Source: Alphaproteobacteria bacterium
GTDB lineage: Bacteria > Pseudomonadota > Alphaproteobacteria > Sphingomonadales > Sphingomonadaceae
Direction of reading: 5' to 3'
DNA length: 60,629 bases
Assembly: GCA_018970445.1 (NCBI GenBank)
Contig: JAGWWF010000024.1
Location: 1 to 60,629, forward strand
Notes under the pieces: model-generated
Databases searched by the model: none
Told to the model about the DNA's origin: nothing
What the model saw: the letters and a program-made list of their open reading frames with translations, nothing else
Part shown: piece by piece, positions 38,754 through 47,149 of the stretch
Numbering within the stretch: position 1 is the stretch's first letter
Layout: each line of letters begins with the position of its first letter
Translations under genes and position numbers: made by a program

Positions 38754-40076
38754 ATGATGCTGCGCGCCCTCATCCTGCTGCTGTCCTCCCTGCTGGCGGT
38801 GCTGCCGGCGGCGGCGGCCCCCGTGCTGATGATCGCCATCGATGGCCTGCGCCCCCAGGAATGGCAGCGCACCGAAAACGGCCTGGCCCTGCCCGCCCTG
38901 CGCGGGCTTGCCCGCAGCGGGGTCAGCGCCGCCGTCACCGGCGTTCTGCCCACCGTCACCTATCCGTCGCACACCACGCTGCTCACCGGTGCCGCGCCGC
39001 GCCGGCATGGCATCGATGCCAATCTCAGCTTTGATCCCTTCCGCCGCAACCAGGGCGGCTGGTACTGGTATGCCAGCGACATCAGGGCGCAAACCCTGTG
39101 GCAGGCCGCCACCGATGCCGGTCTGAAAACCGTGAACGTGCACTGGCCGGTCAGCGTTGGCGTGGCCGGCCTTGCCGCCAATCTGCCGCAGATCTGGCGC
39201 ACCGGCACGCCAGACGACGACAAGCTGCTGGCGGCGCTGGCCACACCCGGCCTGCCCGCTGCATTGGTGCCGGCCGCCGGCCCCTATCCGCCCGGCATCG
39301 ATGAAGGCATCGCCGCCGATGAAGCCCGCGCTGCCCATGCCATTGCCCTGATGCAGCGCGAACGGCCGGCCTTCACCACCGTCTATCTCACTGCCTTCGA
39401 TCATGAACAGCATGAAGCCGGGCCCGACACGCCGGCGGCATGGGCGGTGCTGGCCCGCATCGATGCCGTCGTCGGCCGGCTGGTTGCCGCGGCCCTTGCC
39501 ATCGATCCGGCCACCAGCATCGTGGTGGTGTCCGATCATGGCTTTGCCGCGATTGCCCGCACCACCAACTTGTTCGTGCCGCTGATCCGCGCCGGCCTCA
39601 TCCGCCTTACGCCCGATGGCAAGGCCATTGCCAGCTGGGATGCGATGCCCTGGACCGACGGCGGCAGCGCGGCCATCGTGCTGGCCCGCCCGGATGATGC
39701 CGCCCTGCAGCAGCAGGTGGCGCGCATCCTTGCGCAGACCGCCGCCGATCCGGCCGCCGGGATTGACCGGGTGCTGGACGCCAGGGCCATTGCGGCGGCC
39801 GGCGGCAGCGCGGCGGCCAGCTTCTGGGTCAACTGCCGGCCGGGCTGGGCGATGGGCGATGCGCTGGATGGCCAGCAGGGTGCCCCGTCGACCAGCCGCG
39901 GCACCCACGGCTATTTCCCGGATGTGCCGGCGATGCGCGCCAGCCTGATCGCCGCCGGCCCCGGCCTGCCCGCCGGGCGCGATCTGGGCGTGATCGACAT
40001 GCGGGCCATTGCGCCGGCCGTAGCTGCCCGGCTGGGCGTGCGGCTGCGTGATGCCGAACTGCCCGCCGCCTTCTGA
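38754..40076 (+). CDS. Secreted nucleotide pyrophosphatase/phosphodiesterase-like (alkaline phosphatase superfamily)
   Basis: A 440-aa protein with a signal peptide (MMLRALILLLSSLLAVLPAAAA). Metal and nucleophile residues of the NPP family are present: Asp30 in AIDGLRP, Thr69 in PTVTYPSHTTLLTG, the FDHEQHEAGP and VSDHGF ligands, and a late His in RGTHGYFP. It probably hydrolyses phosphodiester or phosphomonoester bonds in the periplasm; the exact substrate is unknown. It follows the glycosyltransferase by 41 bp on the same strand. Confidence 0.88.
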   Translation: MMLRALILLLSSLLAVLPAAAAPVLMIAIDGLRPQEWQRTENGLALPALRGLARSGVSAAVTGVLPTVTYPSHTTLLTGAAPRRHGIDANLSFDPFRRNQGGWYWYASDIRAQTLWQAATDAGLKTVNVHWPVSVGVAGLAANLPQIWRTGTPDDDKLLAALATPGLPAALVPAAGPYPPGIDEGIAADEARAAHAIALMQRERPAFTTVYLTAFDHEQHEAGPDTPAAWAVLARIDAVVGRLVAAALAIDPATSIVVVSDHGFAAIARTTNLFVPLIRAGLIRLTPDGKAIASWDAMPWTDGGSAAIVLARPDDAALQQQVARILAQTAADPAAGIDRVLDARAIAAAGGSAAASFWVNCRPGWAMGDALDGQQGAPSTSRGTHGYFPDVPAMRASLIAAGPGLPAGRDLGVIDMRAIAPAVAARLGVRLRDAELPAAF

Positions 40077-40087
40077 TCCCCCCAAAA

Positions 40088-40107
40088 GGGCCGGTATCAT
40101 CCGGCCC
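40088..40107. terminator. Hairpin after the phosphodiesterase gene, possible terminator
   Basis: GGGCCGG-TATCAT-CCGGCCC, a perfect 7-bp stem 11 bp after the stop, without a T run. Probably a weak terminator or mRNA-end structure. Confidence 0.35.
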
Positions 40108-40142
40108 GGCTGCCCCGCATAGTGATGGCGGGAGATGATGCG

Positions 40143-41351
40143 ATGCAACTGGCCTGGAGCAGGGACGATCTGAACTTCCGCACCCAGGTGCGTGAATTCC
40201 TCGGCCGCGCACTCACCCCGGATCTCAAGGCCGCCGCCGCCGGCATGACCAGCGTCTATGCGCCGCCGTCCGTTGCCATCGCCTGGCAGAAGAAACTTCA
40301 TGCGCAGGGCTGGGTGGCGCCCAGCTGGCCGGTGGAATGGGGCGGCTGCGACTGGTCGGTGGCCCGCCGCTATATCTTTGCCCGCGAAACCACCGAAGCC
40401 GGCGCGCCGCCACTGTCGCCGATGGGGCTGGGCATGTGCGGCCCGGTGCTGCTGCATTATGGCACCAAGGAACAGAAGCAGCGGTTCCTGCCACCGATGC
40501 TGGCCGGCGATGAATTCTGGTGCCAGGGCTATAGCGAGCCCAACAGCGGCTCCGATCTCGCCTCCTTGCAGATGAAGGCGACACGTGACGGCGATCATTT
40601 CGTCTGCACCGGCGCCAAGATCTGGACCACCCACGCCCATTATGCCGACTGGATCTTCTGCCTGGTGCGCACCAGCCGGCTGGAAAAGCCCCAGCTGGGC
40701 ATCACATTCCTGTTGATCGACATGAAATCCCCGGGCGTCAGCGTCCGCCCGATCATCTCGCTGTCGGGGGAGCATGTGCAGAACCAGGTGATCTTCGATG
40801 CGGTGCGGGTTCCGGTGGCCAATGTGGTGGGCCGCATCGATGATGGCTGGACGGTGGCCAAATATCTGATGGAATTCGAACGCGGCGGCCATGCCTATGC
40901 CCCGTCGCTGATCAGGCGGGTCGACGTGCTGCGCCGGCATCTGGCCGAGACCGGCCAGGCCATGCCCGGCCGCATCGCCAACCTGCGCACCGAGATCGAG
41001 GCGCTGGACGCGCAGGAACTCATCTTCAACGCCGGTCTGTCCAACGGCGCCGCCCCCGGCCCGATGGCATCGGCGCTCAAGATCATCGGCACCGAACTGA
41101 GCCAGAAATTGACCGAACTGGAGGTGGAGGCCGCCCTGCCCCACGCCGCCATCTTCCAGCCGCACCGCACCCTGCCCGGCGGCGACGTGCCCGGTTACAC
41201 GCCGCCGGCCGATGGCCTGGGCGTTGGCCCCGATTGGGCGGCACGCGCCATCCCCAAATATTTCAACGACAGAGCCGGTTCCATCTATGCCGGCACCAAC
41301 GAGATCCAGCGCGGCATCCTCTGGCAATATCTGGCCCGCCGCAACGGGTGA
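40143..41351 (+). CDS. Acyl-CoA dehydrogenase
   Basis: An FAD-dependent alpha,beta-desaturation enzyme for acyl-CoA thioesters. The 402-aa protein has the N-terminal helical domain, the middle beta domain with GYSEPNSGSDLASLQ and the C-terminal helical domain. Where many family members have the catalytic Glu in YEGT, this one reads YAGTNEIQ, so its base, if active, must come from elsewhere. This is seen in FadE paralogues acting as heteromers. I use the ATG at 40143 with GGGAG eight bases upstream. It is the first gene of the catabolic block. Confidence 0.9.
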   Translation: MQLAWSRDDLNFRTQVREFLGRALTPDLKAAAAGMTSVYAPPSVAIAWQKKLHAQGWVAPSWPVEWGGCDWSVARRYIFARETTEAGAPPLSPMGLGMCGPVLLHYGTKEQKQRFLPPMLAGDEFWCQGYSEPNSGSDLASLQMKATRDGDHFVCTGAKIWTTHAHYADWIFCLVRTSRLEKPQLGITFLLIDMKSPGVSVRPIISLSGEHVQNQVIFDAVRVPVANVVGRIDDGWTVAKYLMEFERGGHAYAPSLIRRVDVLRRHLAETGQAMPGRIANLRTEIEALDAQELIFNAGLSNGAAPGPMASALKIIGTELSQKLTELEVEAALPHAAIFQPHRTLPGGDVPGYTPPADGLGVGPDWAARAIPKYFNDRAGSIYAGTNEIQRGILWQYLARRNG

Positions 41352-41370
41352 GCCCCCGTCCGGGCGGCAC

Positions 41371-41394
41371 AGATGCGACACAGGTGTCGCATCT
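41371..41394. promoter_or_regulatory. Perfect 24-bp palindrome between convergent genes
   Basis: AGATGCGACAC-AG-GTGTCGCATCT is a perfect 11-bp inverted repeat with a two-base centre. The centre is too tight for a good RNA loop with the full stem, so a protein-binding site is as likely as a terminator. It lies 20 bp after the acyl-CoA dehydrogenase stop. Confidence 0.45.
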
Positions 41395-41507
41395 GGCGGG
41401 TGTGGGCCTTGGGCCTTGCCTGTTCATCCATGTCAAGGAGCAAGTGGCAATGCCGGGCCATTCAGGCCGGGCACGACAGCCGGAGCGCGCCACAATGGCG
41501 GGCCCCG

Positions 41508-42293
41508 TCAATTTCCGGTGAAGCGCCCCGGCCGGCGTTCGCGAAACGCCGCCACCGCTTCGGCAAAATCATCGCCTTGCGTCGCCAGCAGCCATTGATC
41601 GGCATCGGCGTGCAGCACGGCGGCATCCAGCGCCTGGGCCAGGGCGGTGATGCTGCGCTTGATCATCTGCACCGCCAGCGGCGGCAGCGCCGCCAGTTCG
41701 GCGGCCAGCGCCAGTGCGCGGGCATCGGCGCCGCCATCGGGCACGATCTCGTCGATCAGGCCCCACGCGGCCAGTTCGGCCGCGCCGTGCAGCGCGCCCA
41801 TCATCACCAGCCGTTTCGCCCGCGCCGGGCCCACCAGCCCCACCACCGGCCCCAGTGCGTGCCACATCAGGTTGATGCCGATCTTCACCTCGCCATAACC
41901 CAGTCGCGCACCCGCCCCGGCAATGCGGAAATCACACGCCGTGGCCAGACAGGTCGCGCCGCCGGTGGCAATGCCTTCGATGGCGCACACGGTGGGCTGG
42001 TCAATCCCCATCAGGCTGCGCATCACCCGCGCGCCCAGCTGGGCGGCCCGCCGCGCCTGTGCCAGCGGGGCCGGGCTGGCCAGCCGCGCTTCCATCTCGC
42101 CGATATCGGCGCCCACCGAAAAATCCCGGCCTTCGCCGCGCAGCACCACGGCACGCACATCGCTGCGGCCGCGCATGTCGTCGGCCAGCCGCTCGATCTC
42201 GGCCAGCATCGCTTGCGTCAGCGCGTTGCGCCGTTCCGGCCGCGCCAGGCTGATGATGGCAATCCCGTCCTGCACGTCCAGCCGCACGCCCAT
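41508..42293 (-). CDS. Enoyl-CoA hydratase/isomerase family protein
   Basis: A 261-aa crotonase-fold protein. The oxyanion-hole segment FSVGADIGEM and IEGIATGGATCLATACDFRIAG are present. The glutamate of the second active-site position is kept (LGYGEVKIGIN), but the first (Glu144 in rat hydratase) is not, so the chemistry may be isomerisation rather than hydration. ATG 42293 gives the natural start MGVRLDVQDGIAI. It lies one base beyond the stop of the serine ammonia-lyase, in the same transcript. Confidence 0.85.
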   Translation of the reverse strand: MGVRLDVQDGIAIISLARPERRNALTQAMLAEIERLADDMRGRSDVRAVVLRGEGRDFSVGADIGEMEARLASPAPLAQARRAAQLGARVMRSLMGIDQPTVCAIEGIATGGATCLATACDFRIAGAGARLGYGEVKIGINLMWHALGPVVGLVGPARAKRLVMMGALHGAAELAAWGLIDEIVPDGGADARALALAAELAALPPLAVQMIKRSITALAQALDAAVLHADADQWLLATQGDDFAEAVAAFRERRPGRFTGN

Positions 42294-42294
42294 C

Positions 42295-43635
42295 TCAGCA
42301 CTCCACAACGTTCACCGCCAAGCCACCCTGGCTGGTTTCCTTGTATTTGTGGCTCATGTCGATTCCGGTCTGGCGCATCGTCTCGATCACCTGATCCAGG
42401 CTCACCCGGCCCTGCCCCGGCCGGTGCAGCGCCAGCCGCGCCGCGTTGGCGGCCTTCACCGCGCCGATGGCATTGCGTTCGATGCACGGGATCTGCACCA
42501 GGCCGCCCACCGGATCGCAGGTGAGGCCCAGATTATGTTCCATGCCGATTTCGGCGGCATTGGCCACCTGCTGCGGGCTGGCGTTCCACACCGCCGCCAG
42601 CCCCGCCGCCGCCATCGAACAGGCCACGCCCACTTCGCCCTGACAGCCCATTTCGGCCCCCGAAATCGAAGCCCGGCTCTTGTAGAGCAGGCCGATGGCG
42701 CCGGCCGTCAACAGGAACACCCGGCGCTGTTCGGGCGTTTCGCAATAATGGCGCATCACCGCCGGCAACACGCCGGCCGCGCCATTGGTGGGGGCCGTCA
42801 CCACCTGGCCGCCGGCGGCATTTTCCTCGTTCACCGCCATGGCAAACACATTGAGCCAATCGAACAGGCGCTCCGGCTCGTTGCCACCCTGGCGGCTGCG
42901 CAACTGCCGCCACAGCAGCGGCGCGCGGCGTTCCACCTTCAACCCGCCGGGCAATATGCCATCGGTCTCCAGCCCGCGCGCGATGCAGGCCAGCATCACG
43001 CTGGCCACATGATCCAGCCCGGCCAGCGTGGCGGCGCGCGGGCGGATGGCGTCTTCATTGGCCAGCGCGATGGCCGCAAGGCCCAGCCCTTGCGCCTGCG
43101 CAATCGCCAGCAGTTCGGCGGCGCTGCCAAAGGGATAGGGCACATCATGCCCGGCCGCCACCCGATCGGCCGGGGCCGGCGCTTCCAGCTGGCGGCGGCT
43201 GGCGATGAAGCCGCCGCCGGTGGAAAACCAGTCCTCCCCCCGCCATTCCGCGCCATCGGCCCAGATCGCCAGCCGCATGGCATTGGGGTGCAGCAGGGCG
43301 CGCGTGGCATGATCCAGATGGATATCGGCGGCCGGATCAAAGGCCAGGCCAGGGGCCAGTTCGCCGCTGGCGGCCAGCGCCGCCAGATCGGCCGCGGCGG
43401 CGGCCGGATCGAATGTTTCCGGTTCATGGCCCAGCAGGCCCAGCGCCACGGCGCGCAAACTGCCATGGCCCAGCCCGGTGAAGGCCAGGCTGCCCTGCAA
43501 TGTGGCCACCACCCGCGCGCCGGCCGGCCAGTCGCGCAAGGCACGGCGCCAGCGCGCCGCGATGCGCATCGGCCCCACCGTGTGGGAACTGGACGGGCCA
43601 ACGCCCACCCGGAACATGTCGAGCACCGAAAGCAT
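42295..43635 (-). CDS. sdaA: L-serine ammonia-lyase (iron-sulphur type)
   Basis: Deaminates L-serine to pyruvate. The 446-aa single chain starts [22 protein letters not shown], like E. coli SdaA. Cysteines for the 4Fe-4S cluster lie in [13 protein letters not shown] and [19 protein letters not shown] chose ATG 43635 by that comparison; an ATG at 43653 is also in frame. There is no Shine-Dalgarno. With serA and serC at 8-11 kb, the window holds both synthesis and breakdown of serine. Confidence 0.92.
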   Translation of the reverse strand: MLSVLDMFRVGVGPSSSHTVGPMRIAARWRRALRDWPAGARVVATLQGSLAFTGLGHGSLRAVALGLLGHEPETFDPAAAAADLAALAASGELAPGLAFDPAADIHLDHATRALLHPNAMRLAIWADGAEWRGEDWFSTGGGFIASRRQLEAPAPADRVAAGHDVPYPFGSAAELLAIAQAQGLGLAAIALANEDAIRPRAATLAGLDHVASVMLACIARGLETDGILPGGLKVERRAPLLWRQLRSRQGGNEPERLFDWLNVFAMAVNEENAAGGQVVTAPTNGAAGVLPAVMRHYCETPEQRRVFLLTAGAIGLLYKSRASISGAEMGCQGEVGVACSMAAAGLAAVWNASPQQVANAAEIGMEHNLGLTCDPVGGLVQIPCIERNAIGAVKAANAARLALHRPGQGRVSLDQVIETMRQTGIDMSHKYKETSQGGLAVNVVEC

Positions 43636-43684
43636 GGCGGCAGGGTGGGGCATGGGTGATGGCAATGTCCAGCCTTTCTGCAGG

Positions 43685-43801
43685 GCCGCCAGTTTTGACA
43701 GTTTTCACGAAAACCCCGGGATTCAGCGTTGTTTTCGCAGGCAAATGCCGGATTCGGACGGCGTTTGTGACCATGACAGACTTTGCCCCTGTAGGACAGG
43801 A
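43685..43801 (+). repeat. Duplicated intergenic element, copy A (upstream of the fused acyl-CoA dehydrogenase)
   Basis: A 117-bp counterpart of 32081-32198. It contains TTGACA at 43695-43700 and, directly after it, the perfect inverted repeat GTTTTC-AC-GAAAAC (43701-43714), which is not conserved in copy B. Conserved blocks include ATTCAGCGTTGTTTT, CATGACAG, CTTTGCC and TGTAGGACAGGA. An ATG at 43773 is in frame with the gene downstream. It probably drives the acyl-CoA operon or forms part of its leader. Confidence 0.6.
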
Positions 43802-43832
43802 GAGCTGGCACCGGCCGCGCAATCGGTTCAGC

Positions 43833-45719
43833 ATGGCGGGCATGGATGCTGTGCTGATCGATCAGATGTCCCGGCTGCTGGCGCGCGAAGCGACCGAGCA
43901 CCGGTTGCGGCAGGCGCGCGCCGGGCAGGCGGCCGACGGCTGGGCGGAGATCGAAGCCGCCGGCGTGGCGCTGGCGCTGGTGCCCGAAGCCAAAGGCGGG
44001 CTGGGCCTGGACGCGATGACCGTGCTGGCCATCGCCCGCGCCCATGGCCGGGTGGGCGCGCCCTGGCCGCTGGCCGCGGCCATGGCCCCGGTTGGCGATG
44101 GGCCGTGGGGGGCCGCGCTGGCCAGCGCCGAAATCGCCGGCCTGTGCGAAACCGCGCTGGCGATGACGCTGGACTGGACGCAGACCCGCCAGCAGTTCGG
44201 CAAGCCGCTGGCCAAGAACCAGGCGGTGCAGCACGGCCTGGCGCAGATGGCGGCCGAAACCGCGGCCGCCGGCGCGGCGGTGGGGCTGGCCGCGCTGGGC
44301 TGCCAGGGCGGCCAGCCGGCCCTGGTCGCGGCGGCCAAGGCCCGCACCAGCGAGGCGGCAGGCATCGTGGCGGCGCTGGCACACCAGCTGCACGGCGCCA
44401 TCGGCGTGACGGCGGATCATCGCCTGGCGCTGTTCACCCGCGCCCTGTGGCACAGGCGCGACGCCCACGGCAGCGAGCATGCGCATCACGCCGCCATCGG
44501 CGCAACGCTGCTGGCCGGCGGCAGCCTGTGGGAGCATGTGTGCGACGAACCGCTGCTTGATCCCGGCACCAGCACGTCCAGCGCTGACCGTTTCCGTTTC
44601 CCGCTGGTTGGCGAAACCGCCGCGCGCGCCGCCCTGCGCGCCGAGGTGCGGGCCTTTCTGGGCGACGAACTGGCCGGCCTGCCGGCCGAGGTGCGCGCCC
44701 ACAGCTGGAACGGCCACAGCCCCGATTTCAGCCGCAAACTGGGCCAGCGCGGCTGGCTGGGGATGACCTGGCCAAAGGCGCATGGCGGCCATGAGCGCAG
44801 CGCGCTCGACCGGCTGGTGGTGATCGAGGAGCTGCTGGCCGCCGGGGCGCCGGTGGCCGCGCACTGGATCGCCGATCGCCAGACCGGGCCGCTGATCCTG
44901 AAACATGGCACGCCCGCACAGCAGGCGGCCATCCTGCCCGCCATCGCGCGCGGCGAATATTTCGCCTGCATCGGCATGAGCGAGGCGGGCGCCGGTTCCG
45001 ATCTGGCCGCGCTTGCCACAAGCGCGCAGGCGGTGGAGGGCGGCTGGCGGGTGAGCGGCACGAAATTGTGGACCACCTATGCCCACAAGGCCCACGCCAT
45101 GCTGTTGCTGTGCCGCACCGGCCAGGGCCAGCGGCACGAGGGGTTGAGCCAGCTGCTGGTGCCGATGGACAGCCCCGGCCTTTCCGTGCGGCCGATCATC
45201 GATCTCATGGGCGAACATCATTTCAACGAAGTGCATTTCGACGATGTGTTCGTGGGCCGGGAGGCGCTGGTGGGCCGCGAGGGCAATGGCTGGGCCCAGG
45301 TGATGAGCGAGCTGGCCTATGAACGCTCCGGCCCGGAACGGTTCCTGTCAACGCTGGTGCTGGCCGAGGAACTGGTGCGCGCGCTGGGCCCCGCGGCGCC
45401 GGCCGCCGCCCATGCCCCGATCGGCCGGCTGGCCGCGCATCTGATGGTGCTGCGCCAGATGGCCCGCGGCATGGCGGCCCTGCTGGAAGCCGGCGAAGAC
45501 CCGGCGCTGGAAGCGGCGATGGTGAAGGATCTGGGCGCGACCTTCGAACAATCCATCCCCGATGTGGCGCGCAGCCTGCTGCCGCTGATCGAGCAGCCGC
45601 CGGAATCGCTGCTGGCCACGCTGGATGCCACCATCCACATCGCGCCGATGGTCTCGCTGCGGGGCGGCACCCGCGAAATCCTGCGCGGGATCATCGCACG
45701 CGGATTGGGCGTGCGCTGA
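43833..45719 (+). CDS. Two-domain fused acyl-CoA dehydrogenase (FadE34-like architecture)
   Basis: About 628 aa. Residues about 1-240 are a degenerate acyl-CoA dehydrogenase unit: a shortened N-terminal part runs almost directly into the C-terminal helical bundle (TLDWTQTRQQFGKPLAKNQ...HQLHGAIGVTADHRLAL). Residues about 255-628 are a second, complete unit (IGMSEAGAGSDLAALATSA; end RGGTREILRG, without the YEGT Glu). Fusions of this kind resemble the heteromeric dehydrogenases used for steroid side chains in actinobacteria (e.g. FadE34). Start ATG 43833 or 43842 is preferred; ATG 43773 inside the duplicated element is in frame and possible. No good Shine-Dalgarno is seen. Confidence 0.85.
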   Translation: MAGMDAVLIDQMSRLLAREATEHRLRQARAGQAADGWAEIEAAGVALALVPEAKGGLGLDAMTVLAIARAHGRVGAPWPLAAAMAPVGDGPWGAALASAEIAGLCETALAMTLDWTQTRQQFGKPLAKNQAVQHGLAQMAAETAAAGAAVGLAALGCQGGQPALVAAAKARTSEAAGIVAALAHQLHGAIGVTADHRLALFTRALWHRRDAHGSEHAHHAAIGATLLAGGSLWEHVCDEPLLDPGTSTSSADRFRFPLVGETAARAALRAEVRAFLGDELAGLPAEVRAHSWNGHSPDFSRKLGQRGWLGMTWPKAHGGHERSALDRLVVIEELLAAGAPVAAHWIADRQTGPLILKHGTPAQQAAILPAIARGEYFACIGMSEAGAGSDLAALATSAQAVEGGWRVSGTKLWTTYAHKAHAMLLLCRTGQGQRHEGLSQLLVPMDSPGLSVRPIIDLMGEHHFNEVHFDDVFVGREALVGREGNGWAQVMSELAYERSGPERFLSTLVLAEELVRALGPAAPAAAHAPIGRLAAHLMVLRQMARGMAALLEAGEDPALEAAMVKDLGATFEQSIPDVARSLLPLIEQPPESLLATLDATIHIAPMVSLRGGTREILRGIIARGLGVR

Positions 45720-45805
45720 GCCTTGAGACTGGCAAAAACCGCAATCGACGCACGGCCGCCCGCGGCGCAGGGTACAGCGCATTTCCAGACCACAGGAGAC
45801 AGACG

Positions 45806-47059
45806 ATGGCCGACGCCTATATCATCGACGCCGTGCGCACCCCGCGCGGCATTGGCAAGCTGGGCAAGGGCGCCCTGGCCGACATGCACCCCCAGCATCT
45901 GGCCGCCGCCGTGCTGAAGGCCGTGGCCGACCGCAACGCACTGAACACGGCCGATGTTGACGACATCATCTGGTCCACCTCCACCCAGAAGGGCCGGCAG
46001 GGCGGCGATCTGGGCCGCATGGCGGCACTGGATGCCGGCTATGACCTGAAGGCCAGCGGCATGACGCTGGACCGCTTCTGCGGCGGCGGCATCACATCGG
46101 TGAACCTGGCCGCCGCCCAGATCATGAGCGGCATGGAGGATCTGCTGATCGCCGGCGGCACCGAGATGATGAGCTATACCGCCACCATGGCCGCCGAAGA
46201 GCGCGCCGCCGGCCTGGCCCCGATGATGATGGGCAGCGGCAACGCCCGGCTGCAACGCCACCACCCGCAAAGCCACCAGGGCGTGTGCGGCGATGCCATC
46301 GCCAGCATGGAAGGCATCACCCGCGCCGATGTCGACGCACTGGGCCTGGAAAGCCAGAAGCGCGCCGCGCAAGCCATTGCCGAGGGCCGCTTCGCCAGAT
46401 CGGTGATCCCGGTCTATCGCGAGGATGGCAGCCTGGCGCTTGACCGCGAGGAGTTCCCGCGCCCGCAGACCACGCTGGAAGGGCTGTCCCAGCTGGAACC
46501 CAGCTTTGCCAAGCTGGCCGATTTGCCACTCGATCAGCAGGGCACCACCTTCCGCAAGCTGATCAACGCGCGCTATCCCGATCTGAAGATCGAGCATATG
46601 CACCATGCCGGCAATTCTTCGGGCGTGGTCGATGGCGCGGCGGCCGTCCTGCTGGCCAGCAAGGCCTATGCCGAAAAGAACGGCCTGAAACCGCGCGCCC
46701 GCATCGTGGCCATGGCCAACATGGGCGATTGCCCGACGCTGATGCTGAACGCGCCGGTGCCGGCCGCGCGCAAGGTGCTGGCCAAGGCCGGGCTGAGCGT
46801 GGACGACATCGATCTGTGGGAAATCAACGAAGCCTTTGCCGTGGTGGCGGAAAAATTCATTCGCGATCTGAAGCTGGATCGTGACAAGGTGAACGTGAAC
46901 GGCGGTGCCATCGCGCTGGGCCACCCGATCGGCGCCACCGGTTCGATGCTGATCGGCACCGTGCTGGATGAACTGGAACGCCGCGATCTGAAACGCGGGC
47001 TGGTGACGATGTGCGCCGCCGGCGGCATGGCCCCGGCCATCATCATCGAGCGGGTGTGA
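45806..47059 (+). CDS. Thiolase (acetyl-CoA acyltransferase)
   Basis: Thiolytic cleavage of 3-ketoacyl-CoA. In the 417-aa protein the nucleophile Cys92 lies in LDRFCGGGITSV, and the late His/Cys pair in NVNGGAIALGHPIGATGS and CAAGGMAPA. The gene opens MADAYIIDAVRTPRG. AGGAGA lies about eight bases before the ATG. It follows the fused dehydrogenase on the same strand. Confidence 0.93.
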   Translation: MADAYIIDAVRTPRGIGKLGKGALADMHPQHLAAAVLKAVADRNALNTADVDDIIWSTSTQKGRQGGDLGRMAALDAGYDLKASGMTLDRFCGGGITSVNLAAAQIMSGMEDLLIAGGTEMMSYTATMAAEERAAGLAPMMMGSGNARLQRHHPQSHQGVCGDAIASMEGITRADVDALGLESQKRAAQAIAEGRFARSVIPVYREDGSLALDREEFPRPQTTLEGLSQLEPSFAKLADLPLDQQGTTFRKLINARYPDLKIEHMHHAGNSSGVVDGAAAVLLASKAYAEKNGLKPRARIVAMANMGDCPTLMLNAPVPAARKVLAKAGLSVDDIDLWEINEAFAVVAEKFIRDLKLDRDKVNVNGGAIALGHPIGATGSMLIGTVLDELERRDLKRGLVTMCAAGGMAPAIIIERV

Positions 47060-47148
47060 CCCCTCACCCCGCTCGCCTGCGGCGAGTCGCCCTCTCCCCC
47101 AGGGGGAGAGGGAGGGACCCACGCCCTCCGGGCGTGGGAGGGTGAGGG
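47060..47148. repeat. Intergenic inverted repeat, family C (supplies the next ribosome-binding site)
   Basis: Three nested hairpins: outer CCCTCACC with GGTGAGGG, and inner CTCGCCTGCGGCGAG, CCCTCTCCCCCAGGGGGAGAGGG and CCCACGCCCTCCGGGCGTGGG. Elements of this type are widespread in GC-rich proteobacterial genomes. It fills the gap between two same-strand genes and ends two bases before the ATG at 47150. Its right arm contains GGGAGG eight bases before that ATG. Confidence 0.8.
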
Positions 47149-47149
47149 C

